A DNA stretch of 38,009 nucleotides from contig VBGP01000027.1 of NCBI GenBank assembly GCA_005880795.1, positions 1-38,009 on the forward strand, read 5' to 3'. Under the pieces are notes generated by a model that worked only from the letters and a program-made list of their open reading frames with translations, made no database searches and was not told the DNA's origin. This document shows positions 1 to 7,706 of this stretch, piece after piece (the stretch's first letter is position 1; every line of letters begins with the position of its first letter). Source of the DNA: Chloroflexota bacterium. Its GTDB lineage: Bacteria > Chloroflexota > Dormibacteria > Dormibacterales > Dormibacteraceae. Position numbers and translations under genes: made by a program.

Positions 1-680
1 ATCGTCTTGTCGCTCACGATCGAAGGAGTGAACCCGGCCTTCCGCAGCATCCGCATCCATTCCGCCCGCGCGAACAGGCCGTGCTTCTGCCGCTCGTGCA
101 CCATTCGCACGCGACCGCGTGAGTCTTTCAGGAGGAACCCGAAGTCGACCAGGACGGTCGAGTCGTTCGGATTGGGATCGGTGACCCACTGCACGTAACG
201 CAGGCTGCGCTTATCTGTGTCATAGCCGCCGTGGTCGGTGCTGGGCACGAACGTCTCGCGCATCTCATCGGGGACGAACAGGGCAATGCCGCCGGGCCGG
301 CAGTGGACATAAGCCGTCTCCATCACGGCCAGCAGGTCTCTCGCGGTCGTCATGTGGGCGACGACGTCGTGAACGAAGACAGCGTCGAATGTCTTGCCCA
401 GGCGCACAGTCCGAATGTCGCCCAGGACGTGCTCGCATTCCGGGTTCACCTTTCGACTCACCGCCTGCATGTGAGGCGACAGGTCCACGCAGGTCAGCTC
501 GAACTGCGCCTTCAGATGAAATGCATTGTTCCCGCTGCCGGAACCGAGGTCGAGCAACGTTCGCGGCCGTGGCGTGACCGACCTGCGCAGCAGCCGGCCG
601 AAGAAAAGAGCCTCGTCCCGATACTCGTCGGGCCCCGCGATGTTCGGCCACCATGCGGCGAGCTCGTCGAAAAGCTTCAT
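1..680 (-). CDS. Class I SAM-dependent methyltransferase (3' end cut by window edge)
   Basis: Reading frame open from ATG at 680 to the left edge, giving about the first 226 residues. The SAM-binding glycine-rich motif LLDLGSGSGNN lies at residues 42-52, followed by an acidic strand end (CVDLSPHM, 64-71) and a GDIR/FDAVFVHD stretch (87-105), which is the usual order of Rossmann methyltransferase motifs I to IV. The protein is probably cytoplasmic and soluble; the substrate cannot be read from the sequence. It starts 40 bases after the TrpB-like gene stops, on the same strand, so it is likely the last visible member of that transcription unit. No clear Shine-Dalgarno sequence precedes the ATG. 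The fold is secure; the target (small molecule or sugar) is unknown. Confidence 0.85.
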   Translation of the reverse strand, partial: MKLFDELAAWWPNIAGPDEYRDEALFFGRLLRRSVTPRPRTLLDLGSGSGNNAFHLKAQFELTCVDLSPHMQAVSRKVNPECEHVLGDIRTVRLGKTFDAVFVHDVVAHMTTARDLLAVMETAYVHCRPGGIALFVPDEMRETFVPSTDHGGYDTDKRSLRYVQWVTDPNPNDSTVLVDFGFLLKDSRGRVRMVHERQKHGLFARAEWMRMLRKAGFTPSIVSDKT

Positions 681-719
681 GCGAACGTTAGGTTACCGAG
701 GGCTCGGCGCCCTCGACGG

Positions 720-2055
720 TCAGGACATGGCCGGGACTCGGGGCAGCTCCTCGATTGCAGCGTCGATGCGCGACTGGGAAAGCTCGACGTCCTCCAGCTT
801 GCCGGCGAAGTACGCGTCATACGCGGACATGTCGAAGTGCCCGTGCCCGGAAAGGCCGAACAGGATGGTCCGCTTCTCACCGGCCTCTCGTGCGGCGGCT
901 GCTTCCTCGGCCACGGCGCGCAGGGCGTGCGCCGACTCGGGAGCAGGCAGAAAGCCTTCCGAGCGCGCGAACCGCACCGCTTCCGCAAAGCATTCGTTCT
1001 GCTTGTAGGCACGCGCCTCCACGACTTTGTGGTCGACCAGGGCGCACAGCGACGGCGCGTCCCCGTGGTAGCGCAGTCCCCCCGAGTGAATCCGGTCCGG
1101 TATGAAGCTGTGGCCGAGCGTGAACATCTTCACGACCGGACCCATGCCGACCGCGTCGCCGAAGTCATACGCGTAGACGCCGCGCGTCAGCGTCGGACAC
1201 GCGGCCGGCTCCGCCGCGATAAAGCGCGTGCGCGGCTGGCGGCCTTTCAGCTTGTCGCCGATGAACGGGTAGGTCAAACCGGCGAAGTTGGAGCCTCCAC
1301 CGACGCAAGCGATCACGACGTCCGGATACTCGCCGGCCATCTCCATCTGCTTTTTGGCCTCTTGCCCCATCACCGTCTGGTGGAGCAGGACGTGGTTGAC
1401 CACCGACCCCAGCGAGTACTTGGCGTCATCGTGCGTGGCGGCGTCTTCGACAGCCTCTGAGATCGCGATGCCGAGGCTGCCCGGCGAATCGGGGTCGTCC
1501 TTTAATATGCCGCGCCCGGCGTTGGTCAGGTTGCTCGGGGACGCGTACACCGTCGCGCCCCAGGTTTCCATCATCGCCCGGCGATAGGGCTTCTGCTCGT
1601 ACGAGACCTTGACCATGTAAACGGTCACCTCGAGCCCGAACAGCGCGCCCGCAAACGCGAGCGCGGAGCCCCACTGGCCGGCCCCGGTCTCGGTGGTCAG
1701 CCGCTTCACGCCTTCCTTGGCGTTGTAGTAGGCCTGCGGTACGGCGGTGTTCGGCTTGTGCGAGCCCGCCGGGGAGACGCCCTCGTACTTGTAGTAGATG
1801 TGGGCTGGGGTGTCGAGCGCCTTCTCGAGGCGATCCGCCCGGTAGACCGGGCTCGGCCGGGATCTCGATCCACGGCTCGGCCGAGACCTCCTGAGCGATG
1901 ATCGCCTGCGGGAAGATCGGCGCCAGGTCGGCCGGCCCCATCGGCTGCAGCGTCTGGGGGTTCAGGTACGGGGCCGGCGGCGCCGGCATGTCGGGCAGGA
2001 TGTTGTACCAGCGCTCGGGGATGTCGTTCTCGTCGAGGAGAATCTTCTTGGTCAC
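720..2055 (-). pseudogene. trpB: TrpB2-like tryptophan synthase beta chain, frameshifted by an internal deletion
   Basis: Family role: a PLP enzyme that condenses indole with serine to make tryptophan. The N-terminal frame starts at GTG 2055, behind a good AGGAGG site, and reads MTKKILLDENDIPERWYNIL through to [10 protein letters not shown]. The rest of the protein ([11 protein letters not shown], the PLP-lysine motif [24 protein letters not shown], the VGGGSN phosphate loop) continues in a different frame down to 720. The break is at about 1852-1859. Homologues have roughly eight or nine more residues there (the VRE..Y...G segment), so an out-of-frame deletion removed them. Everything else is well conserved, so the lesion is recent, or it is an assembly error. 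The PLP lysine lies upstream of the first possible start in the second frame, so neither piece alone would be active. Confidence 0.85.
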
Positions 2056-2107
2056 GGCTCCCAGCCTCCTGAATCCGTTCGGAAGGTGCCCGGCCAGAAG
2101 CGTACCG

Positions 2108-4477
2108 CTACCGAGCCCCTCCGGGCCGCCACCGTTGGTGCCGCCCGCGGGTCGGCCCCTCGCGGATCAAGTCCAGCCGCGGCCGCGGACCGTCGGTGCG
2201 GCCGGAGGGCGGCTTGCGGCTTCCGCGCAGAAACTGCACGGGCCACTCGACGGAGACGTCCTGGTCGGCGGCGGCGTGCAGCGTCCACGCGGGGTCGTAC
2301 AGGTGCGCCCGGCCCAGCGCGCAAAGGTCCGCGCGGCCGGCCAGGATGATGCTGTTGACGTCGTCGTAGCCGCTGATCGCGCCGACCGCGATCGTCGCGA
2401 TGCCGGTCACGTTGCGGATCCGGTCCGCGAACGGAGTCTGATAGCTGCGGCCGAAGCTCGGCTGCTCGTCCGCCACCGTCTGGCCTGTCGAAACGTCAAC
2501 TGCATCGACTCCGTGGTCAGCGAAGGCGCGCGCAACTTCGATGGAATCCTCTGCGGTCAGCCCGCCCTCGTACCAGTCGACCGCCGACACGCGCACTGTC
2601 ATGGGTTTGCCCGCGGGCCACTCGGCGCGCATCGCATCGAACACCTCGAGCGGGAACCGCAGCCGGTCCTCGAGCCTGCCGCCGTATTCATCGCCACGCA
2701 CGTTGGTAAGAGGCGAGACGAAGCTGGCGAGAAGGTAGCCGTGCGCGCAGTGCAGCTCGAGGAGGTCGAAACCGGCCCTTATGGCCATGCGCGTTGCCGC
2801 GACGAACTGGTGCTTCACGAGGTCCATGTCCGCCCGCGTCATCTCCCGCGGCGTCTGGCTGACCGGAAGGTAGGGGAGAGGCGAGGGGGCGATCAGGTCC
2901 CAGTTGCCAGAAGCCAGCGGCTCGTCCATGCCTTCCCACATCAGCCTGGTGGAACCCTTGCGACCGGAGTGACCGAGCTGGATCCCGATCTTCGCCGGCG
3001 TGTGTCCGTGCACGAACTCGACCAACCGGGTGAAGGCGGCCTCGTGGTCCGGTCTGTACATTCCGGCGCATCCGGGTGTGATGCGGCCCTCGGGCGACAC
3101 GCAGACCATCTCGGTCATCACCAGCCCGGCGCCGCCCAGCGCCTTGCTGCCCAGGTGCACGAGGTGGAAATCGCCGATCAAGCCGTCCTCGGCCACATAC
3201 ATGTCCATCGGCGAGACGATCACGCGATTGGCTAGCTCGAGCTCACGCAGCCGGAACGGGGCGAACATCGGCGGCACCAGTTCGCGGCCTCTGCTGAACC
3301 AGCGGTCGACCTCGGCCACGAACTCGGGGTCGCGGACCTTGAGGTTCCAGTACGTGACGCGCCTGCTCCGGGTCAGCAGGTTGAACGCGAACTGGAGCGG
3401 TTCCTGCCGCGTGTACTGGGAGATGTTCTCGAACCACTCGAGGCTCGCCTGCGCCGCTCGCTGCGCGCTCTCCACCACAGGCCGGCGCTCGGCTTCGTAC
3501 GCGTGGAGCGCCGTCTCCACGGTTGGGTTTTCGTGCAGGCACGCGGCCAGCGCAAGGGCGTCCTCCATCGCCAGCTTGGTCCCGGACCCGATCGAGAAAT
3601 GCGCGGTGTGCGCGGCGTCCCCGATCAGGAGCAGGTTGCCGTCGCGCCAGGATCGCGTGCGCACGGTGGCAAAGCGGATCCAGCGACTGTTGTTGGCAAG
3701 CAGCGGCTGTCCCTGCAGCGCGTCCGCGAACACCTCGGCGCAAAACGCGATGCCCTGCTCGTCGCTCTCGCCTGGTTTCCAGGAGCGCTCCGAAGAGTCA
3801 ACCTGGCCGCTGCGCATCCAGCTGCCCTCCTCGAGCTCCACTATGAACGTGCTCATCGAGCTGCTGTAGGGATAAGCGTGGGCCTGCACGGTACCGATGT
3901 CGGTCTCGGCGATGAAGAACTTGAACGCCTCGAAAACCAGGGGCGTCCCCAGCCACATGTAGCGTGCATGCCGCGCATCGAGCTGCGGCCGGAAGACCTC
4001 GGCCCGGGCATTTCGGGTCGGGCTGTTGACGCCGTCCGCGCCGACGACCAGGTCGTACGAGCTCCGCAGCTGGTCGAGTGCAGGCGCGGGCTGGCGGTAG
4101 TGGATGCTGACCCCGGACTCCTCGCACCTCTCACGCAGGATCGCGAGCAGCCGCTGCCGGCTGATGGCCGCGAACCCGTGGCCGCCGGAGGTGAGGACCT
4201 CTCCATGGAAATGGACGTCGATGTCGTCCCAGATCGCAAAGTCCTTGGAGAGCCTCTGGTAGAAGGCGGCGTCGGCATGTTCGATGCCTCCGAGCGTCTC
4301 GTCGGAAAAAACGACCCCGAAGCCAAAGGTGTCATCGGAGGCGTTTCGCTCCCACACCTCGATCTCATGCTTCGGGTTTAGGAGCTTGACCAGCGTCGCC
4401 AGGTAGAGTCCCGCCGGCCCGCCGCCAACTATGCCAAGGCTGAGCGCGCGGTTGACTGCCGGCTTCGCCGCGCTCAG
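2108..4477 (-). CDS. Aryl-CoA monooxygenase-Old Yellow Enzyme fusion (2-aminobenzoyl-CoA monooxygenase/reductase or salicylyl-CoA 5-hydroxylase type)
   Basis: About 789 residues in two parts. The N-terminal part is a class A flavin monooxygenase with the FAD motif GIVGGGPAGLYLA near residues 15-27 and the second FAD motif LLIGDAAHTAHFSIGSG near 280-297. From about residue 400 there is an NADH:flavin oxidoreductase/Old Yellow Enzyme barrel (VIVSPMDMYVAEDG; HCAHGYLLASFVSPLTN at about 575-592). This fusion and length are characteristic of 2-aminobenzoyl-CoA monooxygenase/reductase and salicylyl-CoA 5-hydroxylase, which hydroxylate, and in the first case also reduce, an aromatic CoA thioester. 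The adjoining CoA ligase supplies such a substrate. No ATG, GTG or TTG lies between the ligase overlap and the FAD motif; the only candidate is CTG at 4477, overlapping the ligase stop as CTGA. The start is therefore uncertain. Substrate choice between anthranilate and salicylate is inference. Confidence 0.85.
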   Translation of the reverse strand: MSAAKPAVNRALSLGIVGGGPAGLYLATLVKLLNPKHEIEVWERNASDDTFGFGVVFSDETLGGIEHADAAFYQRLSKDFAIWDDIDVHFHGEVLTSGGHGFAAISRQRLLAILRERCEESGVSIHYRQPAPALDQLRSSYDLVVGADGVNSPTRNARAEVFRPQLDARHARYMWLGTPLVFEAFKFFIAETDIGTVQAHAYPYSSSMSTFIVELEEGSWMRSGQVDSSERSWKPGESDEQGIAFCAEVFADALQGQPLLANNSRWIRFATVRTRSWRDGNLLLIGDAAHTAHFSIGSGTKLAMEDALALAACLHENPTVETALHAYEAERRPVVESAQRAAQASLEWFENISQYTRQEPLQFAFNLLTRSRRVTYWNLKVRDPEFVAEVDRWFSRGRELVPPMFAPFRLRELELANRVIVSPMDMYVAEDGLIGDFHLVHLGSKALGGAGLVMTEMVCVSPEGRITPGCAGMYRPDHEAAFTRLVEFVHGHTPAKIGIQLGHSGRKGSTRLMWEGMDEPLASGNWDLIAPSPLPYLPVSQTPREMTRADMDLVKHQFVAATRMAIRAGFDLLELHCAHGYLLASFVSPLTNVRGDEYGGRLEDRLRFPLEVFDAMRAEWPAGKPMTVRVSAVDWYEGGLTAEDSIEVARAFADHGVDAVDVSTGQTVADEQPSFGRSYQTPFADRIRNVTGIATIAVGAISGYDDVNSIILAGRADLCALGRAHLYDPAWTLHAAADQDVSVEWPVQFLRGSRKPPSGRTDGPRPRLDLIREGPTRGRHQRWRPGGAR

Positions 4478-6087
4478 CTCCTTTCTCGCAGCCGGAACCG
4501 CTGCAGCTTGCCCGTCGCGGTTCGCGGCAGCGCCTCGGCGAACTCGATCGCCCGCGGATATTTGTAGGGAGCGATCTGGCTCTTGACGAAATCCTGCAGC
4601 GCCCTTGCCGGCTCCGGGCCGAGCTCCGCCCCGGGCTGGAGCACGACCACCGCCTTGACGAGCATGCCCCGTTCCTCGTCGGGCGCGCCGACCACCGCCG
4701 CCTCGGCGACCGCCGGATGCCGGAGCAGCGCCTCTTCGACCTCGGGGCCGGCGATGTTGTAGCCGGCGGACACGATCATGTCGTCGGCGCGGGCCTGGTA
4801 TTGGAAGTAGCCGTCGCCGTCGCGGACGTAGACGTCGCCCGTGACGTTCCACCCATCCTGCACGTAGGTGGCCTGGCGGTCGCCTCGCAGGTAGCGGCAG
4901 CCCGTCGGCCCCTTCACCGCGAGCCGCCCCAGCTCGCCGTCGGGCACCGGCCTGCCGTCCGGGTCCTGGACCTCGGCCACGTAACCCGGCACTGTGCGGC
5001 CGGTGCTCCCTGGCCGAATTTCGTCGCCTCCGGCGGAGATGAAGATGTGGAGCATCTCCGTCGAGCCGATGCCGTCGATGATGCGGATGCCACAGGCGTC
5101 GTGGACGGCCTCCCACGTTGCTTTCGGGAGCGTCTCACCCGCCGATACGCAGGCACGCAGAGAGTCGAGGCGCGCCGCGCCCAGGTTGGGCACCATCGCG
5201 CGATATGCAGTTGGCGCGGTCGCCAGCACGGTGATGCCGTGGCGCTCGACGGCCTCGAGCAGGTGGGGCGGGGACGGCTGCTCGAGAAGGTAGGCGGCGG
5301 CGCCGGCTCTCATCGGGAAGACGACGCTCTGGCCCAGCCCAAAGGTAAACGCCATCGGCGGGCTCGCCGCGAACAGGTCGTCCGGGGTCGGCTGCAGGAC
5401 GTGGCGCGAGAACGTGTCCGCGATGGCGAGGACGTCACGATGAAAGTGCATCGTCGCCTTCGGTTTCCCGGTGGTGCCAGACGTGAAGGCGAGCATGCAC
5501 ACGTCGTCGGCGGCCGTCGCGACGTTCTTGAACCTTGGCGTTTTGGTTGCCGCAACCTTCGTCAGGTCGCCTGCGTCGTCGCCCCCGTAGGTGAAGATCT
5601 GGAAGCCGTCCGGGGCGGCGGCGTCCAGGTCCTTGATGAATCGGTGGTCGCAGATCGCCATGGTCACGGCGGCTATGTCCACCATCGTCTCGAGCTCACC
5701 GGTCCGAAGCAGCGGCATCGTGGTCACCGCGACCCCGCCCGCTTTGAGGACGCCAAACCAGCTCGCCACCAGCCATGGGTTGTTCGGGCCACGGAGCAGC
5801 ACCCGATTGCCTGGGACCAGCCCCATCTCGTGCACGAGCGCGTGTGCGACCTGGTTGGACCTCGCCTGGAGGTCCGAGTAGGACCATTCCTCCGTATCCG
5901 TCACCAGGCAGCGCCTGGCTCCGGCTCCGGATTGGACGTGGCGGTCGAGCAGCTCGGCCGCGCAGTTCAGCGACGGCGGGTACTGGAGCTCGGGAAGGGT
6001 GAACAGAAACTCCGGCCACGTCGCTCGGGGAGGGAGGTTTTCCCGGGTGAAGGTGTCTACATGCGCCGATCGTGAGACCTGCGTCAA
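4474..6087 (-). CDS. Aryl-CoA ligase (benzoate/2-aminobenzoate-CoA ligase family)
   Basis: 537 residues, a normal length for the ANL superfamily. It should activate an aromatic carboxylic acid to its CoA thioester through an acyl-adenylate. Visible motifs in order: P-loop LAFTSGTTGKPKATMHFHRD near 195-214, adenylate motif GIGSTEML near 337-344, the GDVYVRDGDGYFQYQARADD hinge region near 410-430, and the catalytic-lysine motif PRTATGKLQRFR near the C terminus. The family member is suggested by the N-terminal LPPRATWPEF and PEL.YP segments and by the neighbouring monooxygenase/reductase. The start is TTG at 6087 with GAAGG about six bases upstream; the only nearby ATG (6101 region) hits a stop at once. 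The 3' end overlaps the next gene by four bases, indicating translational coupling. Divergent from ridA across only 23 bases. Confidence 0.88.
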   Translation of the reverse strand: MTQVSRSAHVDTFTRENLPPRATWPEFLFTLPELQYPPSLNCAAELLDRHVQSGAGARRCLVTDTEEWSYSDLQARSNQVAHALVHEMGLVPGNRVLLRGPNNPWLVASWFGVLKAGGVAVTTMPLLRTGELETMVDIAAVTMAICDHRFIKDLDAAAPDGFQIFTYGGDDAGDLTKVAATKTPRFKNVATAADDVCMLAFTSGTTGKPKATMHFHRDVLAIADTFSRHVLQPTPDDLFAASPPMAFTFGLGQSVVFPMRAGAAAYLLEQPSPPHLLEAVERHGITVLATAPTAYRAMVPNLGAARLDSLRACVSAGETLPKATWEAVHDACGIRIIDGIGSTEMLHIFISAGGDEIRPGSTGRTVPGYVAEVQDPDGRPVPDGELGRLAVKGPTGCRYLRGDRQATYVQDGWNVTGDVYVRDGDGYFQYQARADDMIVSAGYNIAGPEVEEALLRHPAVAEAAVVGAPDEERGMLVKAVVVLQPGAELGPEPARALQDFVKSQIAPYKYPRAIEFAEALPRTATGKLQRFRLRERS

Positions 6088-6110
6088 ATGCCCTTCGACA
6101 TACTACCTTC

Positions 6111-6521
6111 ATGCAGCCGAGCGGCCGGCCTGAGAACGTCAACCCTGACGAGCTCGCGCCGGCGCGTGGTTTCTCCCACGCGACGGTCGCCGGCGACACC
6201 GTGTGGGTCGGTGGCCAGATCGGGTCGGACAAGACCGGCAAGGTCCCCGAGCCGGGCGACGTCGTGGCCCAGTTCGCCCGCGCGATACGCAACGTCGCGA
6301 CCGCCCTGCACGCGGCCGGCTGCGGGCCGGAGGACACGGTCAAGCTCACCTACTACGTCACCGACCTGAAGCTCTACAAGGAGAACCTGCCCGCGATCGG
6401 GGCTCCTTATCGCGAGGTCTTCGGCCGCCACTACCCGGCGTCGACGCTGCTCGAGGTCAGCTCGCTTTTCGACCCGGATGCGCTGATCGAGATCGACGCG
6501 GTCGCGGTGCGCCCGGCATGA
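6111..6521 (+). CDS. RidA/YjgF-family enamine/imine deaminase
   Basis: 136 residues, slightly above the usual 125-130. RidA proteins hydrolyse reactive enamines and imines to ketones plus ammonia. The sequence shows the family pattern: FSHATVAGDTVWVGGQIG near the N terminus, QFARAIRNVATALHAAGC in the first helix, a VKLTYYVTDL strand, and a C-terminal PASTLLEVSSLFDPDALIEIDAVAV, where the family usually has R-T-x-V-x-V; here it is PASTLLEV, so the substrate-binding arginine seems to be missing or shifted. ATG at 6111 is chosen; a GTG at 6072 would add 13 residues reaching into the divergent ligase gene. No Shine-Dalgarno sequence is visible, so a leaderless transcript is possible (CATACT at 6099-6104). 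It overlaps the next gene as ATGA. In this context it may deaminate an aminocyclohexenone-CoA product; that is inference. Confidence 0.82.
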   Translation: MQPSGRPENVNPDELAPARGFSHATVAGDTVWVGGQIGSDKTGKVPEPGDVVAQFARAIRNVATALHAAGCGPEDTVKLTYYVTDLKLYKENLPAIGAPYREVFGRHYPASTLLEVSSLFDPDALIEIDAVAVRPA

Positions 6522-7315
6522 GGCGCTGGAAGCACTTCGAGTACGACGAGCGGGAGGGCGTCGCAACCCTCACCTTCTCGAGGCCGGAGCGGCTCAACGC
6601 TCTTACCTTCGAGGTCTACGCGGACATCCGCGACCTCACCGACTCGCTGCGGAGCCGTCAGGACGTCCGCGTGCTGGTCATCCGCGGCCAGGGCCGCGGT
6701 TTCTGCTCCGGAGGTGACGTCGACGAGATCATCGCCGAGCTGGTCAAGAGAGGTACGCGGGACGTCTACGAGTTCGCGCGCATGACCGGCGCCTGCGTGC
6801 GCAACCTGCGGGAGATCCCGCAGCCGGTTATCGCGTCGGTCAACGGCATCGCCGCGGGTGCGGGGGCTGTCCTGGCCACGGCGGCCGACATCCGCGTGCT
6901 GGCGGACTCGGCGAGCTTCCGATTTCTCTTCACCAGCGTCGGGCTCTCCGGCGGCGACATGGGCGTCTGCTGGCTGCTGCCGCGTATCGTCGGCCTGGGC
7001 AGGGCCACGGAGGCTCTGATGCTGGGGAGCAAGATCGCAAGCCAGGAGGCCCTCGCCTGGGGTCTTGCCTCCAGGGTGGTGGCCGACGATCAGCTCGACG
7101 CCGCAGTCGATGAATACGTCACCCGGCTGAAGGAGCTTGCCCCGTGGGGACTTGCGATGACGAAGGAAATGGTCAACCGCTCAGCCTCGAGCGACTACTC
7201 GAGCGCGATCGAGATGGAGGCGTTCACCCAGACGCTGCTCATGACGGCTGAGGACTTCCGTGAGTTCCATGCCGGCTTCACCGGCAAGCGCAAGCCCGAC
7301 TATCGCGGCCGCTAG
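6518..7315 (+). CDS. Enoyl-CoA hydratase/isomerase (crotonase fold)
   Basis: 265 residues. The crotonase family uses a CoA thioester enolate held in an oxyanion hole. Visible signatures: ATLTFSRPERLNALTFEVY near 17-35, the first oxyanion segment GRGFCSGGDVDEI near 60-72, and the second segment IAAGAGAVLATAADIRVLADSASFRFLF near 109-136, with GLSGGDMGVCWLLPRIVG following. The general-acid position of classical hydratases appears altered (GGDMG rather than a GxxPD/E context), so isomerase, hydrolase or ring-opening chemistry is equally possible. The start codon overlaps the RidA stop as ATGA, so the two are co-translated. Together with the divergent ligase and monooxygenase it fits a ring-processing step of an aromatic-CoA pathway. 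Confidence 0.85.
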   Translation: MRRWKHFEYDEREGVATLTFSRPERLNALTFEVYADIRDLTDSLRSRQDVRVLVIRGQGRGFCSGGDVDEIIAELVKRGTRDVYEFARMTGACVRNLREIPQPVIASVNGIAAGAGAVLATAADIRVLADSASFRFLFTSVGLSGGDMGVCWLLPRIVGLGRATEALMLGSKIASQEALAWGLASRVVADDQLDAAVDEYVTRLKELAPWGLAMTKEMVNRSASSDYSSAIEMEAFTQTLLMTAEDFREFHAGFTGKRKPDYRGR

Positions 7316-7706
7316 CTTCCCCCGCTCCCTTCCGCATGTCAGACGCCAACATGCGCTTGGGAGCGACTTTCAACCCCATGACAACAGGGACGAGAGCCTA
7401 CAGGCCCTCCTCCTTGACCTATTGGCGTGTCCATGCCCCCTGACTAGCATCCATGCCAGGGAGCGGCAGACCCGATTTGAGATGGGCGGCCGTCGAGGCG
7501 GGAGGCCCTGACCACGTATCGGTCAGTGAAGAGCCTGTCGCTCCCGCCAGAACCAGATCGCAGCCGCCGTGAGCGACCCGAAGATCGACCGCCCGGCCGA
7601 CGTGTCAGACGCCAGCAATTTCTGCAGCCCGCTGGCGACGGAAGCTGACACGTTCGCCCGGGCCACCGGTTATCCGAGAGCACATCATCGCAAGGCAGGT
7701 TAGGCA
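7316..7706. other. Intergenic region with short repeats, no convincing gene
   Basis: About 390 bases without a supported protein gene. I see a 12-base direct repeat TGTCAGACGCCA (7337-7348 and 7603-7614), an imperfect inverted repeat GGGAGCGGCAG/CTGTCGCTCCC (7459-7469 with 7535-7545), and a CATGT...ACATG hairpin (7336-7352) shortly after the hydratase stop that might act as a weak terminator. The segment AGCGACTTTCA (7362-7372) followed by CATGACAACAG (7377-7387) recurs in modified form upstream of the sugar transferase gene. It probably carries the promoter of the exopolysaccharide block that follows. Confidence 0.4.

Noticed and set aside
231-1460. Long plus-strand open frame opposite the TrpB-like gene and methyltransferase
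   Set aside because: It is rich in Arg, His and Val with no recognisable domain and lies antisense to well-conserved genes; a typical GC-rich shadow frame.
720-1709. Downstream part of the TrpB-like gene as an independent protein starting at GTG 1709
   Set aside because: The PLP-binding lysine segment is encoded upstream of this start in the same frame, so the product would lack the cofactor lysine.
4478-5116. Upstream extension of the monooxygenase fusion to an ATG at 5116
   Set aside because: The extra 213 residues are low-complexity Arg/Gly/Ala sequence lying inside the ligase gene in another frame; the real protein begins near the FAD motif.
7337-7614. Twelve-base direct repeat and inverted repeat as remnants of a mobile element
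   Set aside because: The repeats are short, such matches are expected by chance in a window this size, and no transposase fragment or target duplication is visible.
7569-7703. 44-codon open frame (GTG 7569 to TAG 7701) just before the epimerase, in the same frame
   Set aside because: No ribosome site, no recognisable sequence, and ordinary composition; a leader peptide is possible but unsupported.
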